DNA from: Xiamenia xianingshaonis
GTDB taxonomy: Bacteria; Actinomycetota; Coriobacteriia; Coriobacteriales; Eggerthellaceae
Length of the DNA stretch: 64,000 bases
NCBI RefSeq assembly: GCF_017945865.1
Contig: NZ_CP072829.1
Coordinates: 1,798,001-1,862,000, forward strand
Direction of reading: 5' to 3'
The number at the start of each line of letters is the position of its first letter. Position 1 is the stretch's first letter. Of the stretch, positions 32,595-40,549 are shown piece by piece. Made by a program: the position numbers and the translations under genes. The notes below the pieces were generated by a model that saw nothing but the letters and a program-made list of their open reading frames with translations, made no database searches and was not told the DNA's origin.

Positions 32595-33821
32595 ATGGCT
32601 GGAATTCAAGTCAGAAGCGAAATCGGCCCTCTGAAGAAGGTCATGCTGCACCGACCCGGCGCCGAGCTTCTGAACCTCACGCCCAACACGCTCGAGGAGC
32701 TCCTGTTCGACGACATCCCGTTTCTGAAGGTCGCCCAGGCCGAGCACGACGCGTTCGCCGACATCCTGCGCGGCGAGGGCGCCGAGGTGGTGTACCTGGA
32801 GGACCTCGCGGCCGAGGTCGTCGCGAGCGACCCGGAGATCCGCGAGCGGTTCCTGCTGCAGTGGATCCGCGAGGCCGACATCCACACCGAGCGCTACACC
32901 CGCATCATCCACGACTACCTGGAGGAGAACTACCCCGACCCCAAGGACCTCGTGATGAAGACCATGGCGGGCATCAACCTCCAGGAGCTGCAGACCGACA
33001 AGTCCGACTCGCTCGTGGACCTGGTCTCGGACGCCTCCAAGCTCGTGTGCGCCCCGATGCCCAACCTCTACTTCACGCGCGACCCGTTCGCCTCCATCGG
33101 CAACGGGGCCTCGGTCAACCGCATGTACTCGGTCACGCGCAACCGCGAGACCATCTACGCCGAGTACGTCTTCAAGCACCACCCGGACTTCAAGGACGTG
33201 CCGCAGTACTACGGGCGCTACAACACCTTCCACATCGAGGGCGGCGACATCCTCAACATCAGCGCCGACACCCTCGCCGTCGGCATCTCCCAGCGCACCG
33301 AGCCCGACGCCATCGACCAGATCGCCCACAACATCTTTAGCGACGAGACCTCCCCGATCGAGAAGGTGCTCGCCTTCGACATCCCCTCCTCGCGCGCCTT
33401 CATGCACCTCGACACGGTCTTCACCCAGATCGACGCCGACAAGTTCACGGTGCACCCGGGCATCCTCGGGCCCCTCACGGTCTTCGAGATCACGCCGTCG
33501 GCCTCCGGGTCGGGCATCAAGGTCCGCGAGATCAACGAGCCGCTCGAGCTGCTGCTCTCCAAGGCCGTGGGCACCTCCGTCGAGCTCATCCCCTGCGGCG
33601 GCGGCGACCGCATCGCCGCGGAGCGCGAGCAGTGGAACGACGGCTCCAACACGCTGTGCGTGCGCCCCGGCACCATCGTGGTCTACGAGCGCAACGACGT
33701 CACCAACGCCGTGCTTCAGGAGAAGGGCCTCAACGTGCTGCAGATGCCCTCGGCCGAGCTCTCCCGCGGCCGCGGCGGCCCGCGCTGCATGTCCATGCCG
33801 CTTATCCGCGAGGACCTGTAA
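32595..33821 (+). CDS. arcA: Arginine deiminase
   Basis: Hydrolyses arginine to citrulline and ammonium, the first step of the arginine deiminase pathway. The 408-aa protein has the active-site blocks FTRDPF, FHIEGGD, the AFMHLDTVFT segment, and the C-terminal CMSMPL with the catalytic cysteine. The start at 32595 (MAGIQV) follows AAAGGAG. The frame is open upstream and starts there with MAKIV, a relic discussed separately. Codon use is strongly biased to C/G in third positions, unlike its neighbours, which fits a highly expressed gene. The arcB, arcC and arcD genes are not adjacent. The LuxR-type membrane regulator is divergent. Confidence 0.96.
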   Translation: MAGIQVRSEIGPLKKVMLHRPGAELLNLTPNTLEELLFDDIPFLKVAQAEHDAFADILRGEGAEVVYLEDLAAEVVASDPEIRERFLLQWIREADIHTERYTRIIHDYLEENYPDPKDLVMKTMAGINLQELQTDKSDSLVDLVSDASKLVCAPMPNLYFTRDPFASIGNGASVNRMYSVTRNRETIYAEYVFKHHPDFKDVPQYYGRYNTFHIEGGDILNISADTLAVGISQRTEPDAIDQIAHNIFSDETSPIEKVLAFDIPSSRAFMHLDTVFTQIDADKFTVHPGILGPLTVFEITPSASGSGIKVREINEPLELLLSKAVGTSVELIPCGGGDRIAAEREQWNDGSNTLCVRPGTIVVYERNDVTNAVLQEKGLNVLQMPSAELSRGRGGPRCMSMPLIREDL

Positions 33822-33856
33822 GACCCCGCAGCACAAGCTGCAACCCCTGATTTCTC

Positions 33857-33922
33857 GGTGCGGCGTCACATATGGCGCCGCACCAGGGGAAACCACTTCT
33901 ACAACAGCGGTTTCCCCTGGTG
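33857..33922 (+). other. Two overlapping hairpins after arcA
   Basis: Hairpin 1 pairs GGTGCGGCG (33857-33865) with CGCCGCACC (33876-33884). Hairpin 2 pairs CACCAGGGGAAACC (33881-33894) with a perfect complement at 33909-33922. They share CACC (33881-33884), so they exclude each other. No T-run follows. This may protect or process the arcA mRNA 3' end. Confidence 0.5.
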
Positions 33923-34027
33923 CGTAAAGACAGCGAGATTCAGCGCATCACCGAGGAAAGGCAAGACGCAGCCGTCCGGTCACAGTGGCGAACGAGAGCT
34001 GGACGCCCGCCAAGCCCTTCCACTTGC

Positions 34028-34104
34028 AAGGCCCGCCTACCGAGGAAGCACGCCCAACCTGCAGGGGCAGGCTTCCTCGCCAGAAGCGGGCCTTCTTCTT
34101 TTGC
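34028..34104 (+). terminator. Long branched terminator after arcA
   Basis: AAGGCCCGC/GCGGGCCTT (34028-34036, 34086-34094) encloses CGAGGAAGC/GCTTCCTCG and an inner CCTGC/GCAGG stem, followed by TTCTTCTTTT. It is a probable strong terminator for arcA. Confidence 0.75.
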
Positions 34105-34152
34105 CAGGGCTCCGGGGCGCCTGCCGCGCCCCGGCCGCGCACAAACCGCACG

Positions 34153-34190
34153 AGCAAGGGCCCCGCCAATCTATGCGCGGGGCCCTTGCT
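34153..34190. terminator. Bidirectional terminator between arcA and the TetR gene
   Basis: A perfect 14-bp stem AGCAAGGGCCCCGC/GCGGGGCCCTTGCT lies about 27 bp past the TetR-type gene stop. T-runs are short on both sides. Confidence 0.6.
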
Positions 34191-34216
34191 TCAAAGGATG
34201 ACGAACGCCGTGGCGC

Positions 34217-34822
34217 TTATTCGCCGCCTTCCGTCCTCTCGTACGCCTGCAAGGCTTCTTGCACGAGCGACACGGCGAAATCGCGCACGTCATAGCCTTC
34301 CGACAGTGCTGCGATGGCCGCGCCGTCCACCACCGTGCCGACCATGCGCGGCGGCATGGTCGTCACGCCGCCGTGGCGCAAAATGCGCGATATGGCCAGC
34401 TCAAGCATCACGCGGCCCTTCTGGTACGCCTCGGTGACCGCCGGGGCTTCCGCCGCTGCGATCAGCTGCGAATAGTGCCCGGCCGGCGCAATGCTGTCGT
34501 CGGGCAGGCTTGCGCTCACCAAAAGCTCCGCCAAGCGCTCCCGGCATTCTTCTGGCGGCAGGGCTTCTGCCGTGGTCGCCACGCGCTCGGCGCGCTCGCC
34601 CCACAACTGAATGTTGTATCTCCCGGCTTCGTGCAACAGCTGCGTCACCGAGTCGAAGTAATACCCCACCGACGACGATGCGGCGCCAGCCCACTTGGCC
34701 ACCTTGCGGTACGTGACGGCCCGCGGGCCTTCTTCGCGTAACAAAGCCGCAGCCGCCAGCACCAAAGAGGTGCGCGTGATCTGCGCCTTTAATGATTTGG
34801 GCGTCTGAGACGTCTCCCCCAT
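34217..34822 (-). CDS. TetR-family transcriptional regulator
   Basis: A 201-aa regulator with a TetR N-terminal helix-turn-helix (ALLREEGPRAVTYRKVAKWA, then SSVGYYFDS at about residues 50-58) and a helical ligand domain. The start at 34822 follows GAGGTG. It lies downstream of the MHS-family transporter on the same strand, but a terminator-like hairpin stands between them. The transporter or the nearby amidinotransferase cluster is a candidate target. The ligand is unknown. Confidence 0.85.
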   Translation of the reverse strand: MGETSQTPKSLKAQITRTSLVLAAAALLREEGPRAVTYRKVAKWAGAASSSVGYYFDSVTQLLHEAGRYNIQLWGERAERVATTAEALPPEECRERLAELLVSASLPDDSIAPAGHYSQLIAAAEAPAVTEAYQKGRVMLELAISRILRHGGVTTMPPRMVGTVVDGAAIAALSEGYDVRDFAVSLVQEALQAYERTEGGE

Positions 34823-34871
34823 GACTTCACCTCGCATACCACATGCTTGCAAAGCAATGCCTTCATTGTAG

Positions 34872-34922
34872 AAAGGCGTCGCCCCAAGCCCTCCTCTTTG
34901 AGCGACGCCTTTGTTGGCGGGA
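34872..34922 (-). terminator. Terminator of the MHS transporter gene
   Basis: An 11-bp stem AAAGGCGTCGC/GCGACGCCTTT ends in a TTTC run on the minus strand, between the transporter stop and the TetR-type start. Confidence 0.65.
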
Positions 34923-34945
34923 CGCTTCTTCTGAAAAGCTGCGCC

Positions 34946-36313
34946 CTAGTCCTTATAATACTCCCTCGGATCGCCGATTTCCGACAGATCCTTGCCGGTG
35001 TGCTCGTGGCTCATGACCATGGCGATCAGCGCGATGATCGAAATGACCACCATGTAGAACGCCGGAGCGATGTTGTTGCCCGTCAGATCGATCAGCCAGA
35101 ACGAAATGTACGACGCCGAGCCGCCGAAGAAGGCGTTCGCGCAGTTGAAGCTCAGGGCGAAGCCCGAGTAACGCACGTCGGTCGGGAACGTTTCGTTCAG
35201 ATACGATGCCAGCGTGCCGTCGTTGATGCACAGCATCAGGCACATGACCAGCTCGACGATGAGGATGATGAGGAAGTTCATCGTACTGAGCAGCATGAAC
35301 GCCGGAATGGTGATAACGATGAAGCCCACGCAGGCGATGATGAGCATCCTCTTGCGGCCCCACGAGTCGGAAATATGGCCAGACAGGAAGATGAATCCGA
35401 TGTAGACGATCAACACGATGTTCGTGATGATGGACGCCGACGCAGGATCATAGTTCAACACCGCTTCCAGGTAGTTCGGCATGTACGTCAGCACCATGTA
35501 GAAGCCGACGGCATTCAGCACGCAGCAGCCGAACGAGATGAGGAGCGGACGCAAGTGCTTCTTGAACAGCGTGCGGATGGGCTTGTCTTCGCCAGAAAGG
35601 CCCTTCGCAGCCAGTTCTTGCTGCATCTTTTCGTACACCGGAGAGTCCTCCAGATGCGTACGGATGTAGTGCGTGATGTAACCCAAAGGCCCAGCCAGCC
35701 AGAACGGGATGCGCCAGCCCCAGTCAACGACGAACGAAGATTCGGCTCCCCACAGCGAAAACATCGCCGTGGCGAAGAACGAGCCCACCAAAAGGCCGGT
35801 GGCCGTCGACGCCGGAACCATCGAGCAGTAGAAGCCGCGGCGGTCCTTCGGCGCGTATTCCGCGATGAACGTCGCAGCGCCCGCATATTCGCCCGAAGCG
35901 GAGAAGCTTTGGACCATGCGGAGCAGCAGCAGCAAAAGCGGTGCGCCCACGCCGAGCATGGCGTAACCCGGCAAGCAGCCAATGAGGAAGGTTGCGCCGG
36001 ACATCATCAGAATCGAAATGGACAAAGCCCACTTGCGGCCCTTCTTGTCGCCCATGTTGCCCCAGAAAACGGCGCCGATGGGTCGAACGAGGAAGGACAG
36101 AGCGAACACGCCGAAGGTCATCATGGTGGCGACCATCTTGTCTTCGCCTGGGAAGAATACGAGAGAGATAACGGTTGCTAGATACGAGTAACTTGCGTAA
36201 TCGAACCATTCAATGAAGTTGCCCAGAAATGAGGAACCGACAACCTTCTTCAAAGTCTTGTGTTTCTCAGCCTCTGAATAATCATGATGATTCATAGTTG
36301 CTTCAGCAGTCAT
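34946..36313 (-). CDS. MFS transporter, metabolite:H+ symporter (MHS/ProP-like) family
   Basis: A 455-aa permease with 12 predicted helices. The N-terminal GSSFLGNFIEWFDYASYSYL is the signature of the MHS family (ProP, KgtP, citrate and shikimate symporters). The loop 2-3 motif GNMGDKKGRKWAL and the QSFSASGEYAGAATFIAEYAP segment of helix 4-5 also fit. Substrates of the family are carboxylates, betaines or amino-acid-like compounds. The location near arcA and an amidinotransferase makes a guanidino or amino-acid substrate possible (inference). The start is preceded by GGGGA and overlaps a short upstream ORF by 11 bp. Confidence 0.88.
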   Translation of the reverse strand: MTAEATMNHHDYSEAEKHKTLKKVVGSSFLGNFIEWFDYASYSYLATVISLVFFPGEDKMVATMMTFGVFALSFLVRPIGAVFWGNMGDKKGRKWALSISILMMSGATFLIGCLPGYAMLGVGAPLLLLLLRMVQSFSASGEYAGAATFIAEYAPKDRRGFYCSMVPASTATGLLVGSFFATAMFSLWGAESSFVVDWGWRIPFWLAGPLGYITHYIRTHLEDSPVYEKMQQELAAKGLSGEDKPIRTLFKKHLRPLLISFGCCVLNAVGFYMVLTYMPNYLEAVLNYDPASASIITNIVLIVYIGFIFLSGHISDSWGRKRMLIIACVGFIVITIPAFMLLSTMNFLIILIVELVMCLMLCINDGTLASYLNETFPTDVRYSGFALSFNCANAFFGGSASYISFWLIDLTGNNIAPAFYMVVISIIALIAMVMSHEHTGKDLSEIGDPREYYKD

Positions 36314-36386
36314 GGTAATCCCCTAAATCGTGTACGGCTTCGTTGAAGATGGCAACGGTCAGAATCGTTTTTACTGCATAGGGCAT
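36303..36386 (-). CDS. Possible 27-aa leader ORF overlapping the MHS transporter start
   Basis: ATG at 36386 is preceded by AAAGGAAGGGGG, a stronger ribosome site than that of the transporter itself. The ORF encodes 27 residues (starting MPYAVKTILTVA) and stops 11 bp inside the transporter gene. This geometry would couple translation of the transporter to the leader. There is no protein family, and it was recognised by position alone. Confidence 0.4.
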   Translation of the reverse strand: MPYAVKTILTVAIFNEAVHDLGDYHDC

Positions 36387-36631
36387 CGAGCTACCCCCTT
36401 CCTTTCTGCTTGTTTTCGGGCATATCTCTGAGCGTATGCCTGTTGCACACACTACTATACCCTATAGAAGCGTCGTTTCTTGCACGTGCCGACAAAGCAA
36501 TTACGACAACGGATGTGTTTTTACACGTTGTACACGTTGCGCTGCTTCGTTCGCGCCAAGCCGTCTTAAGGCGCGTAAATATGAAATCCCCTTGAAACGC
36601 CGTCGCAAACCCTCCGCGCGGCAAGAGGAAA

Positions 36632-36661
36632 GAAGCCCCCGCCGCGGTGGCCGGGGGCTTC
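36632..36661 (-). terminator. Terminator of the 186-aa protein gene
   Basis: A 10-bp stem GAAGCCCCCG/CGGGGGCTTC is followed on the minus strand by TTTCCTCTT. It closes the amidinotransferase-EamA-186-aa cluster about 15 bp after the last stop codon. The remaining gap 36387-36631 shows AT-rich promoter-like sequence for the transporter and no gene. Confidence 0.75.
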
Positions 36662-36675
36662 ATGCAACCAATGGT

Positions 36676-37236
36676 TTAGTAATCGGCCAGATAGTCGACC
36701 TGCGCCTTGCTCGCCCGCAGCACGAACGCCTTTTCGGCCTTCTTGCCGCCCTTGGCAAGCTCGGCAAGCAGCACGCGCTTCAAGCGCGGATACGGATTGA
36801 TGCCGTACCACGCGAATGCCGTGCCGCCGGTGTAGCACTCGACGATGCTGTGCACCGGCAGGCTGGCGTCGCGCTCTGCGTCCTGCTTGATGTAGTCGAC
36901 GATGATGTCAGCGCAGACGTCCTTGATGACTTCCGGGCTGATGTCCAGGTCGCGCGCCAGTTTGCGCACCTGGAAGTCGACTTCTTCCTGGTCGGCATGC
37001 GGGAAGTACGTCACGTCGTACGTGACGGCCGCAAGGCCCGACGCCTTGGCGAAGTCGAGCAGTTCGTCAAGCGACACAACCTGCACGTGCTCTTCGGTGC
37101 GCTCGCTGATGTCGAGCATCGCCGGGCAGCCGTGGATGCCTTTTGCCTCGAAGGCGGCTTTCAACTCGTCGGCAGTCATGGCCGCTTCAAGCTTCACCTC
37201 GGTGACAATGTGGGTCAGATTCGTCGTGATTTTCAT
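36676..37236 (-). CDS. Hypothetical 186-aa protein of the amidinotransferase cluster
   Basis: A soluble alpha/beta protein with a start set by AAGGAGGA. It contains two cysteines in charged contexts (HGCPAMLDI and VECYTGGTAF) and an acidic stretch with VTYFPHADQEEVDFQVRKLA. No signal peptide or membrane segment is present. I recognise no family. It follows the EamA-type gene by 39 bp on the same strand and ends the cluster at a terminator, so it probably serves the same pathway as the amidinotransferase and the permease. It could be an enzyme or a binding protein. Confidence 0.7.
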   Translation of the reverse strand: MKITTNLTHIVTEVKLEAAMTADELKAAFEAKGIHGCPAMLDISERTEEHVQVVSLDELLDFAKASGLAAVTYDVTYFPHADQEEVDFQVRKLARDLDISPEVIKDVCADIIVDYIKQDAERDASLPVHSIVECYTGGTAFAWYGINPYPRLKRVLLAELAKGGKKAEKAFVLRASKAQVDYLADY

Positions 37237-37275
37237 GAGACTCTTCCTCCTTGGGACGCGTCAGACCACGTAGTC

Positions 37276-38409
37276 CTACATGCCTTCCTTGTCCATTTCG
37301 TCCTGGATGCGCTTGTCGAGGCTGTCAGCAATCTCATGCTGCTGCGCCTGCTTGCGACCAGCCACCATGCCCTTCACGGAAGGCACGGCGCCGCCGGCGA
37401 TGATCATGATGCCGCCGAGGATGGTGTTGATCGTCAGAGGCTCGCCGAACACGACCAGGCCGATGAAGAGGGCCACAGGAACTTCCCAGTAAGCGATGGT
37501 GCCGTAGTCGGCTGCCGGCAAGTTGCGGCCTGCAACCAGCAGAAAGCCCAAGGCCAAAGGACCGCAGATGAGCCACAGCAGCACAGCGCCGATCCAGTTG
37601 AACGTGGTGAAGTGCACTTCGGTCATCCAGTTTTCCTGGCCGGAGATGCCGCCGTAGATGTTCATGGCCACCACGACGATCACTGCGCCGAGAACGGCGA
37701 AGATGAAGTTCCACACGCCACGAGCGATGGTGTCGGCGTCTTTGCGGTAGCCGTTGAAGAACATGGAAGCGCCATAGAAGAAGCCCGAGGCCAGACCAAA
37801 GGCGTCGCCGACGATCTTTTGCGGGAATTCTTCAGTGGCCGGCGCCAAGTTGAAGTCAAGGCCGAACGCCTGGCCGCCCACGCCGAAGCCCAGCAGGCCT
37901 TCGCCGAACAACATGCCGATGAACACGACGACCAAGCAGACCCACTGCAAAGCGCTCATGGGCTCTTTGCGGAAGATGCGGGCCAAAAGCACGCACACGA
38001 CAGGGCCGATGTAGATGAACAGCACCGCGTTGGCAACGGTGGTCATGAGCGTCGAGGTGACGTAGCAAGCCAGCGACATGCCGATCATCAGGCCGCCGAG
38101 CGCGATGGCGGGCGTCAGCTTCAGCTTCTTGAAGGTGTCGACCTTGTGGCAGGCGACCATCAAGATGAGGAAGAGCAACACACCCATGCCCATGCGGCCG
38201 CACGCCATCAGAGCGCCGATAGAGTCAGAGCCGTTCAGGCCCATGGCGCCGTCGAACATGTCGGTACGCGTGGCCCAGCGACTGAACAGAGGCACACACC
38301 CCATGCCGGTAGCGGAAATGAGCATGGCGATAACGCCAAGGCCTTGCTTCATCTCATACTTTTCGCCGCCGTCGCTTTGGCCGCCATTCGGCTGCTTATT
38401 CTCTGCCAT
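37276..38409 (-). CDS. EamA/DMT-superfamily permease
   Basis: A 377-aa membrane protein with about ten helices in two repeats, the second ending in YWEVPVALFIGLVVFGEPLTINTILGGIMIIAGG, the typical EamA C-terminal pattern. An insert of about 30 residues between the halves (GVGGQAFGLDFNLAPATEEF) and a charged C-terminal tail (HEIADSLDKRIQDEMDKEG) are unusual. Members export or exchange amino acids and metabolites. It lies between the amidinotransferase and the 186-aa gene with a strong AAGGAGGA ribosome site, so export of a guanidino product or ornithine is a reasonable guess. A structured leader precedes it. Confidence 0.85.
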   Translation of the reverse strand: MAENKQPNGGQSDGGEKYEMKQGLGVIAMLISATGMGCVPLFSRWATRTDMFDGAMGLNGSDSIGALMACGRMGMGVLLFLILMVACHKVDTFKKLKLTPAIALGGLMIGMSLACYVTSTLMTTVANAVLFIYIGPVVCVLLARIFRKEPMSALQWVCLVVVFIGMLFGEGLLGFGVGGQAFGLDFNLAPATEEFPQKIVGDAFGLASGFFYGASMFFNGYRKDADTIARGVWNFIFAVLGAVIVVVAMNIYGGISGQENWMTEVHFTTFNWIGAVLLWLICGPLALGFLLVAGRNLPAADYGTIAYWEVPVALFIGLVVFGEPLTINTILGGIMIIAGGAVPSVKGMVAGRKQAQQHEIADSLDKRIQDEMDKEGM

Positions 38410-38460
38410 TTGATCCTCCTTAAATCAAGTAGCAAGAACGAATTATGCAACCACCTGCCC

Positions 38461-38502
38461 GGGGATGCCCCCGATCAACCGTTGTTGATTGCAGACATCC
38501 CC
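38461..38502 (-). promoter_or_regulatory. Structured leader hairpin ahead of the EamA-type gene
   Basis: GGGGATG/CATCCCC (38461-38467, 38496-38502) encloses a symmetric 6x6 internal loop and an inner ATCAAC/GTTGAT stem with a tetraloop that reads AACG on the minus strand. It lies about 50 bases upstream of the permease start. A ligand-sensing or stability element is possible. It does not match a riboswitch class I can confirm. Confidence 0.4.
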
Positions 38503-38550
38503 ACTCGGAGAAACCAAGTGCTGCTATGGGAAACAGGCGATTATGAGCAG

Positions 38551-38587
38551 AAAGGGGATCCAGCGTCAGCTTTGCCAGATCCCCTTT
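38551..38587 (-). terminator. Hairpin after the amidinotransferase gene
   Basis: AAAGGGGATC/GATCCCCTTT forms a perfect 10-bp stem with an inner AGC/GCT pair about 60 bp after the amidinotransferase stop. The weak T-run suggests partial termination, so read-through into the EamA-type gene is possible. Confidence 0.55.
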
Positions 38588-38648
38588 CCAGAAATATTCT
38601 TATAAGGATTCAGCTGTCCTTACAAGTTACGCAGCGAGATTCGCGAAA

Positions 38649-39797
38649 CTAGTCGTTCCACATCTCCGGACGGACCAGGGTGCAGTCGGGCACGCGGTTC
38701 GGGAAGTAGTCGAGGCACTCGCCCTCGCGGTAGACGTCGGCGGTGGAGCAGTGCAGGCCGCCGCCGAAGGCGTAGGCGCCGCGCAGGTCGACCGGGACGA
38801 CGTTGATGCCGAAGCCGTCCATCTGCTCCTGCTCGTGGACCTCGGAGGCCTCGACGATGACGGTGTTCGGGTCGAGGACCAGGCAGTTCATGGACAGCCA
38901 CACGGAGCTGTAGCAGAACTCGGGCGGCTCGTCGTGGGCCGGCTGGGCGGCGTCGACGATCTGCCAGTCGTTGGCCTCGAAGATGGCGCGCTGCTCTTCG
39001 GGCAGGTGGCGCACCGGGTTGTTGATGATCAGGCCGGGGCGCAGCGGCACGAAGGTGGCGTCGATGTGGATCGGGTAGGGGTCGCCGGGGAAGTTGACGG
39101 CGTGCACGCGGATGTCGGGGTAGTAGCGCTGGAACCAGTCCATGGCCGTGCGGTTGGTGGTCAGGCCGTGCTGGATGAAGAAGTCCTTGCCCATGCGCAT
39201 GACGTCGGCGGCGTCCCACATCGGCTCGACCTCGGTGGTGACGAAGTCCTTGTTGGCGGTGCGGACCAGGCGCTCTTCGAGGCTGATCTGCTCGTCGTAG
39301 TAGTTGTGCTTGTAGGAGCGGTCCGTCAGGCGCGGGCGCGGGGCCTGGGTCCAGATGAAGTCCGGGTCCTCCTCGAAGTACTTCATCATGAGCGGCCAGT
39401 AGGCCAGGTACTCGAAGTAGCGGCAGCGGAAGGAGTTGGCGGCGGCCATGATCTCCGGGCCGACGGTGAGCAGGATGTCGCGGGGCGGCATGCAGGTCAT
39501 CATCGAGTCGTTGCGGAAGTCGGGCGTGCCGATGGCCTGGTTCCACTGCAAAGGCGTCGGGCGGTCGACGACCACGCCGCGCTCCTCGCAGGCCTTCACG
39601 AGGTTCTCGAGGCAGGCGTTGCCGACCTCGACGGTGCGCAGCGGGCGCAGGCCCCACATGCCGCGCATCTCGGAGTCGACCGGGACCTTCTCAGAGGTCG
39701 CCGGCTCCTCGGGCGGGATGACCGAGTTGTCGCACATGCCGATGATCACGTGCTTCAGCGGATCCCAGTCGTTCCAAGAGTTGACTATCTTCGCCAT
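38649..39797 (-). CDS. Glycine amidinotransferase-like enzyme (AGAT family)
   Basis: A 382-aa enzyme clearly like animal arginine:glycine amidinotransferase rather than arginine deiminase. In order I see a WNDWDPLKHVIIG N-terminus, CMPPRDILLTVGPEI, FVTTEVEPMWDAADVMRMGKD, the catalytic Asp/His region FPGDPYPIHIDATF, LSMNCLVLD and the catalytic cysteine in GGGLHCSTAD. AGAT moves the amidino group from arginine to glycine, giving ornithine and guanidinoacetate. Bacterial relatives act on other amines, such as inosamine phosphates, so the acceptor is not fixed. The start at 39797 follows AAAGGAG. Codon use is extremely biased, like arcA, suggesting high expression. It has its own sigma-70-type promoter. 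Confidence 0.88.
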   Translation of the reverse strand: MAKIVNSWNDWDPLKHVIIGMCDNSVIPPEEPATSEKVPVDSEMRGMWGLRPLRTVEVGNACLENLVKACEERGVVVDRPTPLQWNQAIGTPDFRNDSMMTCMPPRDILLTVGPEIMAAANSFRCRYFEYLAYWPLMMKYFEEDPDFIWTQAPRPRLTDRSYKHNYYDEQISLEERLVRTANKDFVTTEVEPMWDAADVMRMGKDFFIQHGLTTNRTAMDWFQRYYPDIRVHAVNFPGDPYPIHIDATFVPLRPGLIINNPVRHLPEEQRAIFEANDWQIVDAAQPAHDEPPEFCYSSVWLSMNCLVLDPNTVIVEASEVHEQEQMDGFGINVVPVDLRGAYAFGGGLHCSTADVYREGECLDYFPNRVPDCTLVRPEMWND

Positions 39798-39953
39798 GAC
39801 AGTCTCCTTTCTTTGCCGGCGCGCAGCCGACCTAGAAGTGTGCCCTTGTGGGCTTGTACAGCGTGGACGCCTTTTCAAACGAACGCGGTTCCAACGCTTG
39901 CGCGCATCCCGCTCTCCTTCGTCCGTTGCGACGACCCGCAGCTGATGGCACTC

Positions 39954-39982
39954 TTTATAACACCTTTTTTGTTCACCTGCAA
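39954..39982 (-). promoter_or_regulatory. Promoter of the amidinotransferase gene
   Basis: TTGCAG (39977-39982) and TATAAA (39954-39959) are 17 bp apart on the minus strand. The leader would be about 150 nt, with GTGCC near its 5' end able to pair with GGCAC about 100 nt downstream. Confidence 0.65.
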
Positions 39983-40021
39983 CACGAAATTACGAGTGTT
40001 TTGGGCGTTCCTGTCACTTCA

Positions 40022-40037
40022 TTGTGCAAACGCACAA
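40022..40037. promoter_or_regulatory. Candidate operator upstream of the amidinotransferase promoter
   Basis: TTGTGCAAACGCACAA is a perfect 6-bp inverted repeat with a 4-bp centre, 40 bp upstream of the -35 box. GCAAACGCACA recurs at 40332-40342. The rest of the 39798-40549 gap is AT-rich and appears to hold no gene. Confidence 0.4.
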
Positions 40038-40509
40038 ATTTATTTCCGTTACCGATCCGTCACTATATTCATAATATCGAGCCGTTACGCATATTACCGA
40101 GACAATCAAGCACAAGCCTGCATATCTCTCTGTCATCAGTTATATAACAGTTTCACTCCCCTTTAACGCTCGTTGAGCGAAAACTTTTTTTCTGAAAAAC
40201 CTCACCGTCAAGCTTTCAAAGGAGATTGTCACCATTTGCACACATTTCGCGCTGCCGGAGAAACTGTCTCACAAACAACCCTTCTGCATGGCGATGCGCG
40301 CCGCCGCACCGCGTCTTGGGCGATATGACATGCAAACGCACAGATCTCCTCACTCTCGCGAAAGCAGCTTCTTGTGCAAGCGCTCAAAATATGTGCTCCA
40401 CGCCCGCGCAACACGGAGGCGCCGTCGCGCGCTTCGTCTGGAAACGCCCGCTCAAGGCGCTATGACGCCCGCTTCCTTGCGACCGCGCCGCGGCGGCGCG
40501 TTTCCTCGG

Positions 40510-40515
40510 CATAAT
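40510..40515 (+). promoter_or_regulatory. Possible -10 box of hypCD
   Basis: CATAAT lies 35 bp before the hypC start, after a GC-rich palindrome CGCGCCGCGGCGGCGCG. No good -35 was seen. Confidence 0.3.
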
Positions 40516-40549
40516 AAGGTGAGAAAACACGCGTGAAAGAGGTTCGCCC

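Noticed and set aside
38461-38502. Guanidine-II (mini-ykkC) riboswitch
   Set aside because: Only one hairpin is present and its best-paired loop is AACG rather than two ACGR loops.
36436-38652. 738-aa plus-strand ORF
   Set aside because: Antisense to the 186-aa and EamA-type genes, which have strong ribosome sites and membrane-protein composition.
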